Below, piece by piece: positions 18,780 through 28,108 of a DNA stretch of 64,000 nt. The first letter of the stretch is position 1, and each line of letters opens with the position of its first letter. The position numbers and the translations under genes were made by a program. A model generated the notes under the pieces. The model did not search any database. It was not told the origin of the DNA and saw only the letters and a list, made by a program, of their open reading frames with translations. The DNA is from an uncultured Bacteroides sp. (GTDB taxonomy: Bacteria > Bacteroidota > Bacteroidia > Bacteroidales > Bacteroidaceae): positions 1 through 64,000 of the forward strand of contig CASDXG010000006.1 in assembly GCA_949285025.1 (NCBI GenBank), in the 5' to 3' direction.

Positions 18780-20117
18780 ATGCGTATCAATCAAATCATG
18801 GCATCGTTAGAAGCCAAGCATCCGGGCGAAACAGAATACCTGCAAGCGGTAAGAGAAGTATTGCTTTCCATAGAGGAAGTGTATAATCAACACCCGGAAT
18901 TCGAGAAAGCGTCCTTAATCGAGCGACTGGTTGAACCCGACAGAATCATCATATTCCGCGTGCCTTGGACAGATGACAAAGGAAAAGTTCAAGTAAATCT
19001 CGGTTATCGGGTTCAATTCAATAATGCAATCGGCCCATATAAAGGCGGCATCCGGTTTCATGCATCTGTAAATCTGTCTATTCTGAAATTCTTAGGTTTT
19101 GAACAAACATTCAAGAATGCACTGACGACTCTCCCGATGGGCGGAGGAAAAGGCGGTTCGGATTTTTCTCCGCGCGGAAAAAGCGATGCGGAAATCATGC
19201 GTTTCTGTCAGGCATTCATGCTTGAACTCTGGAAACACATAGGGCCGGAAACTGATGTTCCGGCCGGCGATATCGGTGTAGACGGAAGAGAAGTCGGCTA
19301 CATGTTCGGCATGTACAAGAAACTTACCCACAAATTCAATGGAGCATTTACCGGAAAAGGATTGGAATTCGGAGGTTCCCTGATCCGTCCTGAGGCCACA
19401 GGTTTCGGAGGCCTGTATTTCGTCAAACACATGCTTCACGAAAAAGGGCTCGATATAAAAGGAAAAACGGTGGCAATCTCGGGCTTCGGGAATGTAGCAT
19501 GGGGAGCTGCAACCAAAGCAACACAACTGGGAGCAAAAGTAATCACGCTGTCCGGTCCGGATGGATATATCTATGATCCGGATGGCGTAAGCGGAGAAAA
19601 AATCAATTACATGCTCGAACTTCGAGCATCGGGAAACGACGTTGTTGCACCTTATGCAGAAAGATTTCCTACGGCGACCTTCGTCGAAGGGAAACGTCCA
19701 TGGGAAGTAAAAGCCGATATTATCCTTCCTTGTGCCACACAAAACGAACTGAACGAAGAAGATGCACGCAACATTATAAACAATCAGGCGCTATGCGTAG
19801 GAGAAATCTCTAACATGGGATGCACACCGGAAGCCATCGATCTGTTCATAAAACACCGAATCATGTACGCTCCCGGCAAAGCAGTCAACGCAGGAGGCGT
19901 CGCGACATCCGGACTGGAAATGAGTCAGAATGCCATTCATCTCAGCTGGAGTGCAGAAGAAGTAGACAACAGACTGCACACTATTATGAATAACATTCAT
20001 GAACAATGCGTGAAATACGGAACGGAACCCGACGGTTATATCAATTACGTAAAAGGAGCAAACATCGCAGGCTTCATGAAAATTGCCCATGCCATGATGG
20101 CACAAGGCATCGTATAA
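18780..20117 (+). CDS. gdhB: Glutamate dehydrogenase, NAD-type (hexameric)
   Basis: A 445-residue glutamate dehydrogenase with PMGGGKGGSDF and PAGDIGVDGRE motifs. The dinucleotide fold reads AISGFGNVAWGAATKATQLG then VITLSGPDGYIYD. FGNVAWGA and SGPDG closely resemble the NAD-specific clostridial enzyme, whereas the copy at 9390 has the NADP-like SDSDG. This copy is therefore likely catabolic, oxidising glutamate. The ATG at 18780 is chosen: an in-frame TTG at 18753 lies inside a promoter-like CTTTTG. A hairpin terminator follows. Confidence 0.93.
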   Translation: MRINQIMASLEAKHPGETEYLQAVREVLLSIEEVYNQHPEFEKASLIERLVEPDRIIIFRVPWTDDKGKVQVNLGYRVQFNNAIGPYKGGIRFHASVNLSILKFLGFEQTFKNALTTLPMGGGKGGSDFSPRGKSDAEIMRFCQAFMLELWKHIGPETDVPAGDIGVDGREVGYMFGMYKKLTHKFNGAFTGKGLEFGGSLIRPEATGFGGLYFVKHMLHEKGLDIKGKTVAISGFGNVAWGAATKATQLGAKVITLSGPDGYIYDPDGVSGEKINYMLELRASGNDVVAPYAERFPTATFVEGKRPWEVKADIILPCATQNELNEEDARNIINNQALCVGEISNMGCTPEAIDLFIKHRIMYAPGKAVNAGGVATSGLEMSQNAIHLSWSAEEVDNRLHTIMNNIHEQCVKYGTEPDGYINYVKGANIAGFMKIAHAMMAQGIV

Positions 20118-20158
20118 ACCGACAGATTCATAAAAGGACAAATACATCTTAAAAGTTT

Positions 20159-20195
20159 AAAGCGCCGGGCTTTTAAAAACAAGCCGGCGCTTTTT
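20159..20195 (+). terminator. Rho-independent terminator of gdhB
   Basis: The arms AGCGCCGGGCTT and AAGCCGGCGCT (20161-20172, 20181-20191) pair with one bulged G and are followed by T residues. Confidence 0.87.
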
Positions 20196-20267
20196 CGTTT
20201 TTTAACAATCACAAGCGTGAACAAACGGCCCCAGAAAACGTTATAAATTAAACAAATTCTTCCTTAT

Positions 20268-21992
20268 ATGAAGCACTTCTTAGCCAATATATCCGTAATG
20301 CTGCTCCTTTTCTGCGGATGCGATTCCCAGTTGCCGGAAACAAAGAACCAGACATCTGTCACTATACAAGGCAACGAATATACATCTTTTAGAACAAACA
20401 CCCCTTCTCGTACAACCGACTATCGCAATCTTCCCGAAGGAAGCCGGATCACATTCTTCAGCAAAGGAGGCCTCATCGTCTCAGGAGAAGCACTTACTTA
20501 CACACAAGGGAAGTGGTGCGGAGCACTTCCTGACAGGTGGAATTCCGGTAAAGAAAATGCCGAAATAACAGCTTACTACCCGGCATTAGAAGAAAATTTT
20601 TCCATCTATGAAACCAATGGGCTGCTAAAAGACATCCTGACATGCCGACAATCCGTCCCGCACGGAGAAATCATCCGACTGAACTTCAGCCACCTTTTCT
20701 CTCAAATAACAGTACAAGTCAGCCCTACAATCAACAGTACGTTACACAGTATTCTGTTCACTCCTTCTAAATCTATCCGCTCTTTAACACCGGAAAACGG
20801 AGAACTTATTTACGACTCTATCGCCGGTCCATCCATACAAATGGACAATCTTTCTGACGGGAACTACACTTTTCTGATTCCACCCGCCGAAAACATGCAT
20901 ATTGACATCCACATAGAGACAGATAACGGTGTAATACAGTCACAAATATCCTCACATAATTTCCAAAGCGGACGGCATTATATTTGCCAGATGAAATCGG
21001 CTTCAGAATCTATCGGGATTTATACGGCAGAAGACTTCATTGCCTTTACACACCTAATAAACGGAGAAGCCTATGAAAACCGTACGTTAGACGAATTCGG
21101 TTCCGTTATCAACGGAAAAATGACATATCGTTTACAACAGGACATCAGATTCACTGAAGAAGAATGTGCCCGTCTTTTACCCATAGGATTATATCTTAAG
21201 AATTCAGAAAAGGGCTTCGATGACATATTCGACGGGCAAGGACACACCTTGTCCAACCTGACAATCCACACATATTACAATGCCCTATGCAGCGGTCTGT
21301 TCGGATATATTACAACAAACGGTACGGTAAAGAATCTCACCGTTGCCGATTCCCGCTTTGCAACCGATGGATACAGCAGCAAATATATCGCATTATTTAT
21401 AGGCAAAAATGACGGACTTATTGACAGATGCAGGGTAATGAACAGCACAATCGAATTTACAAAAGCGGAATATGCCGGAGGCCTTGTCGCCGTAAATACC
21501 GGGACAGTCAGAAACAGTTCCGTCACAAATGTATCGATAATCGCAAAGGAACTTTGGGCAGGAGCCTTAATTCCTGTCAACTATGGCAATATAAAAAATT
21601 GCTATGCGGCAGAATGTAATCTCAAAGAAACAGCAGAAAGCGGCGGATTATGTCATACATTTGACCAAAAAGGTTCTATTGAAAACTGCTACGTATACAG
21701 TATCGTTAATGGGAAAAGTTCGGGAGAATTGATTTTCAACGGAGTGTCAGGCACGATACGAAACTGTTATTACGACAAAAAGAGGGCAGCTATCAACTCT
21801 AAAGGCAACCTTGTCACAGGGAACCTGCTCCATTACAACCCGGATTCATGGGAGCTAAACAACGGAAACTTGCTGTTGGACATACTGAATGAATGGGTAG
21901 AGACAAAAAATCTTACTGCAATTCCCAATGATACTTACGCAAAATGGAGTGACAAAAACGCCCCTCCACTGACCCATGTGCTGCAAGAATAA
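20268..21992 (+). CDS. Fimbrillin-like lipoprotein with C-terminal beta-helix repeats
   Basis: A 574-residue lipoprotein (lipobox Cys about 18, FCGC). Residues about 25-245 resemble the fimbrillin Mfa-like domain of Bacteroidales: an acidic N-terminus, RITFFSKGG, ITAYYPA, NFSHLFSQITVQV and YTFLIPP are the typical strand motifs. From about 255 on, the protein changes to GLUG-like beta-helix repeats (LPIG, FDGQGHTLSNLTI, SGLFGYITTNGTVKNLTV, GGLVAVNTGTVRNSSV, GNIKNCYA, GSIENCYV, GTIRNCYY). Such proteins are displayed on the surface as pilus subunits, tips or adhesins. No usher-like neighbours are present; pilus membership is unproven. Confidence 0.78.
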   Translation: MKHFLANISVMLLLFCGCDSQLPETKNQTSVTIQGNEYTSFRTNTPSRTTDYRNLPEGSRITFFSKGGLIVSGEALTYTQGKWCGALPDRWNSGKENAEITAYYPALEENFSIYETNGLLKDILTCRQSVPHGEIIRLNFSHLFSQITVQVSPTINSTLHSILFTPSKSIRSLTPENGELIYDSIAGPSIQMDNLSDGNYTFLIPPAENMHIDIHIETDNGVIQSQISSHNFQSGRHYICQMKSASESIGIYTAEDFIAFTHLINGEAYENRTLDEFGSVINGKMTYRLQQDIRFTEEECARLLPIGLYLKNSEKGFDDIFDGQGHTLSNLTIHTYYNALCSGLFGYITTNGTVKNLTVADSRFATDGYSSKYIALFIGKNDGLIDRCRVMNSTIEFTKAEYAGGLVAVNTGTVRNSSVTNVSIIAKELWAGALIPVNYGNIKNCYAAECNLKETAESGGLCHTFDQKGSIENCYVYSIVNGKSSGELIFNGVSGTIRNCYYDKKRAAINSKGNLVTGNLLHYNPDSWELNNGNLLLDILNEWVETKNLTAIPNDTYAKWSDKNAPPLTHVLQE

Positions 21993-22058
21993 AAATTTAG
22001 CTTAGAGCTATTATACATTTTTTTAATACTCTTTTCCACGTGCTTCATGAAAATATTG

Positions 22059-22066
22059 TATTTTTG
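22059..22066 (+). promoter_or_regulatory. -7 promoter element upstream of the coiled-coil protein
   Basis: TATTTTTG fits TAnnTTTG. It overlaps the reading frame upstream of ATG 22083 and so argues for that start rather than 22047. Confidence 0.5.
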
Positions 22067-22082
22067 TCACAAACAAGTCAGT

Positions 22083-22952
22083 ATGGAAAAGAATAAGAAA
22101 TTAATTATCATCATAGCCACTCTCGTTGTAGTGGCCGTTGCCTTGTGTATCTTAACTGTAACTCAGTACCAGCAGAACCAGGAAATGAGCGAACTTTTCG
22201 CCATTGAGAAAGAAGAAATGGAGAATGAATATAGTACATTCGCCACGCAATATGATGAATTGCAAATACAAATCAACAACGATTCTCTGCGGGAAAAGCT
22301 GGAAAGCGAAAAGTTAAAGACCCAACGATTACTGGAAGAACTCCGACAAGTAAAAAGCAGTGATGCGGCAGAAATCACCCGATTAAAAAAAGAATTAAAG
22401 ACCGTTCGCGCCGTATTAAGAACATATGTTATTCAAATCGATTCACTGAACAGACTGAATGAAGCCCTTACAAAGGAAAATATAGAAGTAAAAAACAAAT
22501 ATAATGTAGCGACACGCCAGATAAGTAACCTGACAGCCGAAAAAAAAGATCTAAACGAAAAAGTCTCACTGGCTGCACAACTTGACGCGACCAACATCAC
22601 AGCTCTTCCCATGAACAAGCGTGGAAAGAAAGCAAGAAAGGTGAAAGATGTAAAGAAAATCGCGATTTCTTTCACCATCGTCAAAAACATTACCGCCGAA
22701 ACCGGAAACAAAACAATATACATCCGCATAACCAAGCCGGACAACAGCGTATTGACAAAAGGAAATACCACGTTCCCGTATGAAGATAAAGAAATTGCTT
22801 ATTCCATCAAAAAGTATATTGAATACACAGGAGAGGAACAATCTGTAACGGTTTATTGGGATGTAGAAGAATTCCTGCCTGCAGGAAATTATAGCATTTA
22901 TGTCTTTGCCGATGGAAACATGATCGGCCAAAACTCTTTCGAGATGGATTAA
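22083..22952 (+). CDS. Membrane-anchored coiled-coil protein of unknown function
   Basis: A 289-residue protein with one N-terminal transmembrane helix (about residues 6-28, preceded by EKNKK), no cleavage site, then a long coiled coil (about 35-170) rich in Glu, Lys, Leu and Gln, with a basic linker (NKRGKKARKVKDVKK, about 180-194) and a C-terminal beta-rich domain (about 195-289; IAISFTIVKN, TIYIRITKP, VTVYWDVEEFLPAGNYSIYVFADG). The domain order suggests a periplasmic protein held to the inner membrane by its helix. It has its own -7 element and is followed after 25 bases by an S41 protease, with which it likely forms an operon. I do not recognise a named family. Confidence 0.75.
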   Translation: MEKNKKLIIIIATLVVVAVALCILTVTQYQQNQEMSELFAIEKEEMENEYSTFATQYDELQIQINNDSLREKLESEKLKTQRLLEELRQVKSSDAAEITRLKKELKTVRAVLRTYVIQIDSLNRLNEALTKENIEVKNKYNVATRQISNLTAEKKDLNEKVSLAAQLDATNITALPMNKRGKKARKVKDVKKIAISFTIVKNITAETGNKTIYIRITKPDNSVLTKGNTTFPYEDKEIAYSIKKYIEYTGEEQSVTVYWDVEEFLPAGNYSIYVFADGNMIGQNSFEMD

Positions 22953-22977
22953 ACAACCATCTTCATCACGCCATACA

Positions 22978-24354
22978 ATGAGAAAATTCCCTATATCCAT
23001 CGCCATAAGCCTAATCACCCTACCGGGATTATTCGTATCCTGCGGAGAAGACCGCTCGGGAGAATATTATGCACTTATTGCTCCTAAAACATGGATATAC
23101 GATACGATGCAGGTGAACTACCTGTTCTATGAAGACCTGCCTGCCGAAGAGAATATTAATTTTTTCCTAAAACCGCAGGAATTCCTCTCCGCGATTGCCT
23201 CACCAAGAGACAGAAAAGGCAATGTCCTTTTCTCGCATATCGACTCAATAAACGCGGCCCGCAGTGCAGAAGAAAAGCCAAGTTTCGGTATCGAAGGAAT
23301 AACTACACGCACCGCCAACGGGAGTTATGCAATCAGAATATTATACACACAACCAAATTCTCCGGCAACCGATCCCGGGATTGAACTGAAAAGAGGGGAT
23401 TGGATTATCGGAATAGATAATCAACGAATTTCATCAAACGATTACACAACCTACATTAAAGAGCCGACCGAACCGCATTCATTTATCATCGGAAGCTATA
23501 ACGGGAATGATTTCGATACGCTACGCACTACAGAAAATATAATTCCCCGCATTGTAGAGTCTCATAATTTATTCCATTCCACAGTAGTTTCTACAGGAAA
23601 CAAGAAAGCCGGATATCTGCTATATAATGAATTCGGAGAAAATGACGGAGAAGAACTGCAGACAACGTTAGCAAACTGGAGCAGCCAGAATATAAACGAT
23701 ATTATACTTGACCTGCGATATAATACAGGAGGTTACCTTGAAACCGCGCAAATACTGGGAACATTGATCGCTCCGCAGGAAGCCATCGGACAGACTTTTC
23801 TCGATCTGATTTTCAATGACAAGCTCAACCGGAAAGAAACGTTGCTATTTGATGCAGCCCTAGCCGGGAATCGGCCGGATCTGCCCTACGAACATCTTTA
23901 CATCATAACAGGAGAAAATACAGCATCGGCGTCAGAAGCTTTGATAAACAGCCTGAAACCTTATCTGGGAGAACTCCTCGTACAGGTGGGAAGTACCACT
24001 TTCGGTAAAAATGTAGCCCAAGAGAAATTCACAAATCCCCAATATCCTGAAGTAGAATTATGGCTGACAACCTGTTATCTGGCCAATGCCGACGGGTATT
24101 ACGATTACTATACAACCGGACTTTTACCGGATTATGAGCAGACAGAAGACTACAGCGGAGACCTCGGAGAATTCGGCTCTCCAGAAGAGCCCTTGCTACA
24201 AACTATTATAACACACATCGAAACCGGGAATTTCCCGGCAATAGATACTCCTGAACTCCCCGAGTATTTATCAGAAAAAACGAGACATTTTTCTCAAAAG
24301 CTGCCGGTCATTTACAACTCCATAGCCGAAAAACCTCATACCACAAAGAGATAA
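22978..24354 (+). CDS. S41-family (C-terminal processing) peptidase, lipoprotein
   Basis: A 458-residue exported protease. Lipobox VSC with Cys22. A PDZ-like domain spans about 105-180 (GDWIIGIDNQRIS). The protease core has DIILDLRYNTGG (243-252), a TASASEAL motif with the presumed nucleophile Ser at about 317, and Lys344 in TTFGKNVAQ, the Ser/Lys dyad of S41 enzymes. Family members trim C-termini of envelope proteins. It follows a membrane-anchored coiled-coil protein by 25 bases, which may be a partner or substrate (inference). Confidence 0.9.
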   Translation: MRKFPISIAISLITLPGLFVSCGEDRSGEYYALIAPKTWIYDTMQVNYLFYEDLPAEENINFFLKPQEFLSAIASPRDRKGNVLFSHIDSINAARSAEEKPSFGIEGITTRTANGSYAIRILYTQPNSPATDPGIELKRGDWIIGIDNQRISSNDYTTYIKEPTEPHSFIIGSYNGNDFDTLRTTENIIPRIVESHNLFHSTVVSTGNKKAGYLLYNEFGENDGEELQTTLANWSSQNINDIILDLRYNTGGYLETAQILGTLIAPQEAIGQTFLDLIFNDKLNRKETLLFDAALAGNRPDLPYEHLYIITGENTASASEALINSLKPYLGELLVQVGSTTFGKNVAQEKFTNPQYPEVELWLTTCYLANADGYYDYYTTGLLPDYEQTEDYSGDLGEFGSPEEPLLQTIITHIETGNFPAIDTPELPEYLSEKTRHFSQKLPVIYNSIAEKPHTTKR

Positions 24355-24408
24355 TTATAAAAAACAATCTTTCTCGTTTTTTAATATCCCACTTTTACGT
24401 TTATATCT

Positions 24409-24416
24409 TATCTTTG
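24409..24416 (+). promoter_or_regulatory. -7 promoter element of the ABC-2 exporter operon
   Basis: TATCTTTG is a perfect -7 element, 40 bases before ATG 24457. It rules against the longer reading from the TTG at 24418. Confidence 0.55.
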
Positions 24417-24456
24417 TTTGTTGCTTAAATTACTTTCAACACTAAAGCATTTTAGC

Positions 24457-25911
24457 ATGAAAAAAATTCTGATTTTCATCATTCTATTTACGGCTGCACT
24501 TGGAAGTCATGCCCAACGCATACTGAACATTGACAGTTGCCGCTCCCTTGCTCTTGAGAACAACAAAGAACTGCATATCACACAAGAACAAATAAATGCT
24601 GCAAAATATCAAAGGAAAGCCGCTTTCACAAACTTTCTACCCAAAATAGATCTGACGGGAAGCTATATGCATACCCAAAAAGAAATCTCCCTATTAAGCA
24701 ATGAGCAAAAAGGACTTATCGGCAATATTGGAACAACAACCGGTGCACAATTGGAACAAATGTTTGCGGGAATCACGGCAAGTAATCCTTTTATCGGGAC
24801 AATTCTCCAGCCGCTAATTCAACCGCTAAGCGCATCTTTGGACAATGCAGGCCAGAATCTGGTTGATGCCTTACGCACAGACACACGTAATCTCTACATA
24901 GGTGCGGCGACTTTAACCCAACCTATCTTCATGGGAGGGCGGATCATTGCCTATAATAAAATCACCAAATATGCGGAACAGTTAGCCCGCTCACAGCATG
25001 CAACCGGCATGCAGGACGTCATTCTTAATACCGATTTAGCCTACTGGCAGGTAATTTCATTGGTAAACAAGAAAAAAGTTGCCGAAAGTTTCCTTCAGTT
25101 AGTAACAAAATTAGACCAAGATATCGACAAAATGATTCGCGAAGGTTTGGTCACCAAAGCAGACGGACTCAGCGTAAAGGTGAAAGTTAATGAGGCAGAG
25201 ATGACATTAACACAGGTAGAGAACGGGCTGAACTTGTCGAAAATGGTACTATGTCAACTGTGCGGATTACCACTCGACAGCGATATCCGCCTCAGCGATG
25301 AAAACATGCAAAACCTTCCTCTGCCAAATTCATATACAGAAGGTAATGTAAACACCGCACTTGCCAACCGGGAAGAATTAAAAAGCCTGGAACTCGCATC
25401 GAAGATTTACAGACAAAAAGTAAATGTCACACGTGCAGATTTCCTGCCCTCTATCGGATTATCTGCAAACTACCTGACAACCAACCCCTCATTACTGAAC
25501 GGATTCGAGAAAGAGTTTCACGGGATGTGGGGAATCGGCATCAGCGTAAACATCCCGGTTTTCCACTGGGGAGAAGGAATATATAAAGTAAAAGCAGCCA
25601 AAGCCGAAGCCAATATTGCACGCTATCAGCTGGAAGATGCCAAAGAAAAAATTGAATTACAAGTCACACAAAACTCATACAAAATACAAGAAGCTGCAAA
25701 AAAACTGGCAATGGCTGAAAAAAACATGGAAAAAGCGGCAGAAAATCTGCGATATGCCAACCTGGGCTTTAGAGAAGGAGTTATCCCGACAAGCAATGTC
25801 CTTGAAGCACAAGCGGCATGGCTTTCTGCACAATCCAGTAAAATCGATGCTCAAATCGACCTGAAAATGAGCGAAGTTTATCTGAATAAATCAATGGGTA
25901 TTTTAAAATAA
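24457..25911 (+). CDS. TolC-family outer-membrane efflux protein
   Basis: A 484-residue TolC-like channel with a cleavable signal peptide (LGSHAQ) and no lipobox, in contrast to the RND-linked factor at 308-1702. The first repeat begins LNIDSCRSLALENNKEL, the common start of the outer-membrane efflux domain, and the second repeat includes RADFLPSIGLSANY and PVFHWGEGIYK. It starts a four-gene exporter operon (TolC, HlyD, two ABC-2 permeases) with a ten-base gap to the HlyD gene. It provides the exit duct for a type I-like exporter. Confidence 0.92.
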   Translation: MKKILIFIILFTAALGSHAQRILNIDSCRSLALENNKELHITQEQINAAKYQRKAAFTNFLPKIDLTGSYMHTQKEISLLSNEQKGLIGNIGTTTGAQLEQMFAGITASNPFIGTILQPLIQPLSASLDNAGQNLVDALRTDTRNLYIGAATLTQPIFMGGRIIAYNKITKYAEQLARSQHATGMQDVILNTDLAYWQVISLVNKKKVAESFLQLVTKLDQDIDKMIREGLVTKADGLSVKVKVNEAEMTLTQVENGLNLSKMVLCQLCGLPLDSDIRLSDENMQNLPLPNSYTEGNVNTALANREELKSLELASKIYRQKVNVTRADFLPSIGLSANYLTTNPSLLNGFEKEFHGMWGIGISVNIPVFHWGEGIYKVKAAKAEANIARYQLEDAKEKIELQVTQNSYKIQEAAKKLAMAEKNMEKAAENLRYANLGFREGVIPTSNVLEAQAAWLSAQSSKIDAQIDLKMSEVYLNKSMGILK

Positions 25912-25920
25912 ACAAGACAT

Positions 25921-26907
25921 ATGGCGGAAAAAACACAACGAAACAACATGATATTGGCACTCATTGCACTGGTTGCTGTGATTGCAATTGTGAGTATCAT
26001 CGGATTCCTCACGCTGGGGAAAGGACCGGAAATTATACAGGGACAGGCTGAAGCTACGGAATATCGCATATCAAGCAAAGTTCCGGGACGTATCTTGAAA
26101 CTCTTCGTTTATGAAGGAGACAACGTAAAAGCCGGTGATACGCTGGCCATCCTTGAAGCACCCGATGTAATGGCAAAACTGGCACAAGCGCGGGCTGCCG
26201 AACAGGCCGCTTTGGCTGTCAATGAAAAAGCCTTACGCGGAACTCGCGCAGAACAACTGCAAACGGCATATGAGTTATGGCAAAAAGCAAAAGCCGGACT
26301 GGACATTGCCGAGAAATCATACCAACGCATCAACCGATTGTTCGAAGAAGGTGTAATGTCCGCCCAAAAAAGAGATGAAGCAAAAGCGCAATATGAAGCC
26401 ATGCTCGCCTCAGAACATGCTGCGAAAGCACAATACGAAATGGCACAAAACGGAGCACAAAAAGAGGACAAAGAAATGGCTGCAGCACAAGTGGAACGCG
26501 CAAAAGGCATCGTAGAAGAAGTATCTTCATACATCGACGAAACATTTCTTATCGCGACAGCCGACGGGGAAGTCACAGAAATATTCCCCAAAGAAGGCGA
26601 ACTGGTGGGAACTGGAGCTCCGATAATGAACCTTGCCCAGTTAAATGATATGTGGGTCACATTCAACGTACGGGAAGACTTTCTGAAAGACTTTACGGTT
26701 GGTAATGAAATAACTGCATATATTCCTGCTCTCGAAAAAGAAGTAACATTCAAAATCACCTACATGAAAGACCTCGGAACATACGCAGCATGGAAAGCAA
26801 CAAAAACGACCGGTCAATTCGATTTAAAAACATTTGAAGTAAAAGCCAAGCCTGTCCAACCGGTAAAGAACTTACGCCCCGGCATGTCGGCCATCATAGA
26901 GAAATAA
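25921..26907 (+). CDS. HlyD/EmrA-family periplasmic adaptor
   Basis: A 328-residue adaptor with one N-terminal transmembrane helix (about 12-32), a biotinyl-lipoyl half domain (YRISSKVPGRILKLFVYEGD), a long helical hairpin (about 70-190, Ala/Gln/Glu-rich) and the returning half (IATADGEVTEIFPKEGELV). It most resembles the YbhG/YhiI adaptors that serve ABC-2 drug exporters. It joins the permeases to the TolC protein encoded just upstream. Gaps to both neighbours are 9-13 bases. Confidence 0.9.
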   Translation: MAEKTQRNNMILALIALVAVIAIVSIIGFLTLGKGPEIIQGQAEATEYRISSKVPGRILKLFVYEGDNVKAGDTLAILEAPDVMAKLAQARAAEQAALAVNEKALRGTRAEQLQTAYELWQKAKAGLDIAEKSYQRINRLFEEGVMSAQKRDEAKAQYEAMLASEHAAKAQYEMAQNGAQKEDKEMAAAQVERAKGIVEEVSSYIDETFLIATADGEVTEIFPKEGELVGTGAPIMNLAQLNDMWVTFNVREDFLKDFTVGNEITAYIPALEKEVTFKITYMKDLGTYAAWKATKTTGQFDLKTFEVKAKPVQPVKNLRPGMSAIIEK

Positions 26908-26920
26908 GAAAAACAAAATC

Positions 26921-28096
26921 ATGTCTGCCGCCATTCACAAACAATTTCTTCTCATAACACAAAGGGAAATACATCACATTGCAAAGAATCCCATTTATTT
27001 ATTTTGCATGATTATTGCCCCCTTGTTTTGTTATGTTTTCTTTACTACATTAATGAGCGAAGGATTGCCCGTAAACCTGCCTTTAGGAATTGTCGATTTA
27101 GATAATACCTCCACGAGCCGTAATATCATACGCAATCTTGATGCTTTCCAACAAACGAAAGTCATTGCACATTACAGCAGTTTTAATGAAGCAAGAGAAG
27201 CTGTTCAACGCGGAGAAATTTATTCGTTTTATTATATCCCCGAAGGGACAACAGAAGATGCGATTGCCGGCAGACAGCCCAAAGTTTCTTTTTATACCAA
27301 TTATTCTTTCCTCATCGCCGGTTCATTATTATATCGGGATCAACGCATGATGACAGAACTCGCGTCCGGCTCTATCGGGCGAGCACAACTTTATGCACGC
27401 GGCGCAACAGAAACACAAGCGATGGGATTCCTACAACCCATCGTTATAGAGACCCATGCATTAAACAATCCTTGGATAAATTATTCCGTTTATTTATGCA
27501 ATACATTACTGCCGGGCATCCTGATGTTGCTCATATTCTTGACAACATGTTACAGCTTAGGACGTGAAATAAAGGAGAACTCTGCCAAAGAATTAATGAA
27601 ACTGGCCGATAATTCCATCATAACAGCACTCGTAGGAAAGCTATTACCACAAACAATCATCTTTACTCTCATGATTGCTTTTGCCGATGCATATCTGTAT
27701 GGCTACCTTCATTATCCGTGTAACGGGGGCATATTCCCCATACTATTTGCCGGTTTTTTACTTGTCCTGGCATCGCAGGCTGTGGGAATCTTCTTTTTCG
27801 GAATGTTCGGCACCCTGCGCTTATCCCTCAGTGCATCCAGCTTATGGGGAGTAATTTCCTTCTCCATCAGCGGATTTACATATCCCGTTATGGCTATGCA
27901 CCCTTCACTTCAGGCACTGAGCAACCTATTCCCTTTACGACATTATTTCCTACTTTATGTGAATTCAGCCCTAAATGGTTACCCGATGATCTATGCATGG
28001 CATTCTGTAGTTGCCCTTTTGCTATTCCTTCTGTTACCTTTTCTCGTCCTGAAAAGGCTAAGAAATGCAATGCTACATTACGTTTATATCCCTTAA
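26921..28096 (+). CDS. ABC-2 family exporter permease (first)
   Basis: A 391-residue membrane protein of the ABC-2 (YbhS/YhhJ) type. It has an N-terminal transmembrane helix (about 25-43), a large periplasmic domain (about 45-185; LPLGIVDLDNTSTSRN is the family motif) and five or six C-terminal helices containing the LFPLRHYFLLYV motif. There is no Walker A, so ATP hydrolysis must come from another polypeptide. Together with the next gene it would form a heterodimeric channel. Confidence 0.9.
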   Translation: MSAAIHKQFLLITQREIHHIAKNPIYLFCMIIAPLFCYVFFTTLMSEGLPVNLPLGIVDLDNTSTSRNIIRNLDAFQQTKVIAHYSSFNEAREAVQRGEIYSFYYIPEGTTEDAIAGRQPKVSFYTNYSFLIAGSLLYRDQRMMTELASGSIGRAQLYARGATETQAMGFLQPIVIETHALNNPWINYSVYLCNTLLPGILMLLIFLTTCYSLGREIKENSAKELMKLADNSIITALVGKLLPQTIIFTLMIAFADAYLYGYLHYPCNGGIFPILFAGFLLVLASQAVGIFFFGMFGTLRLSLSASSLWGVISFSISGFTYPVMAMHPSLQALSNLFPLRHYFLLYVNSALNGYPMIYAWHSVVALLLFLLLPFLVLKRLRNAMLHYVYIP

Positions 28097-28108
28097 ATAT
28101 GCCGACAT

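Noticed and set aside
21993..22046. Possible hairpin terminator after the fimbrillin-like gene
   Set aside because: The TAGCT/AGCTA stem is only five pairs with mismatches, too weak to call, though a T-run follows.
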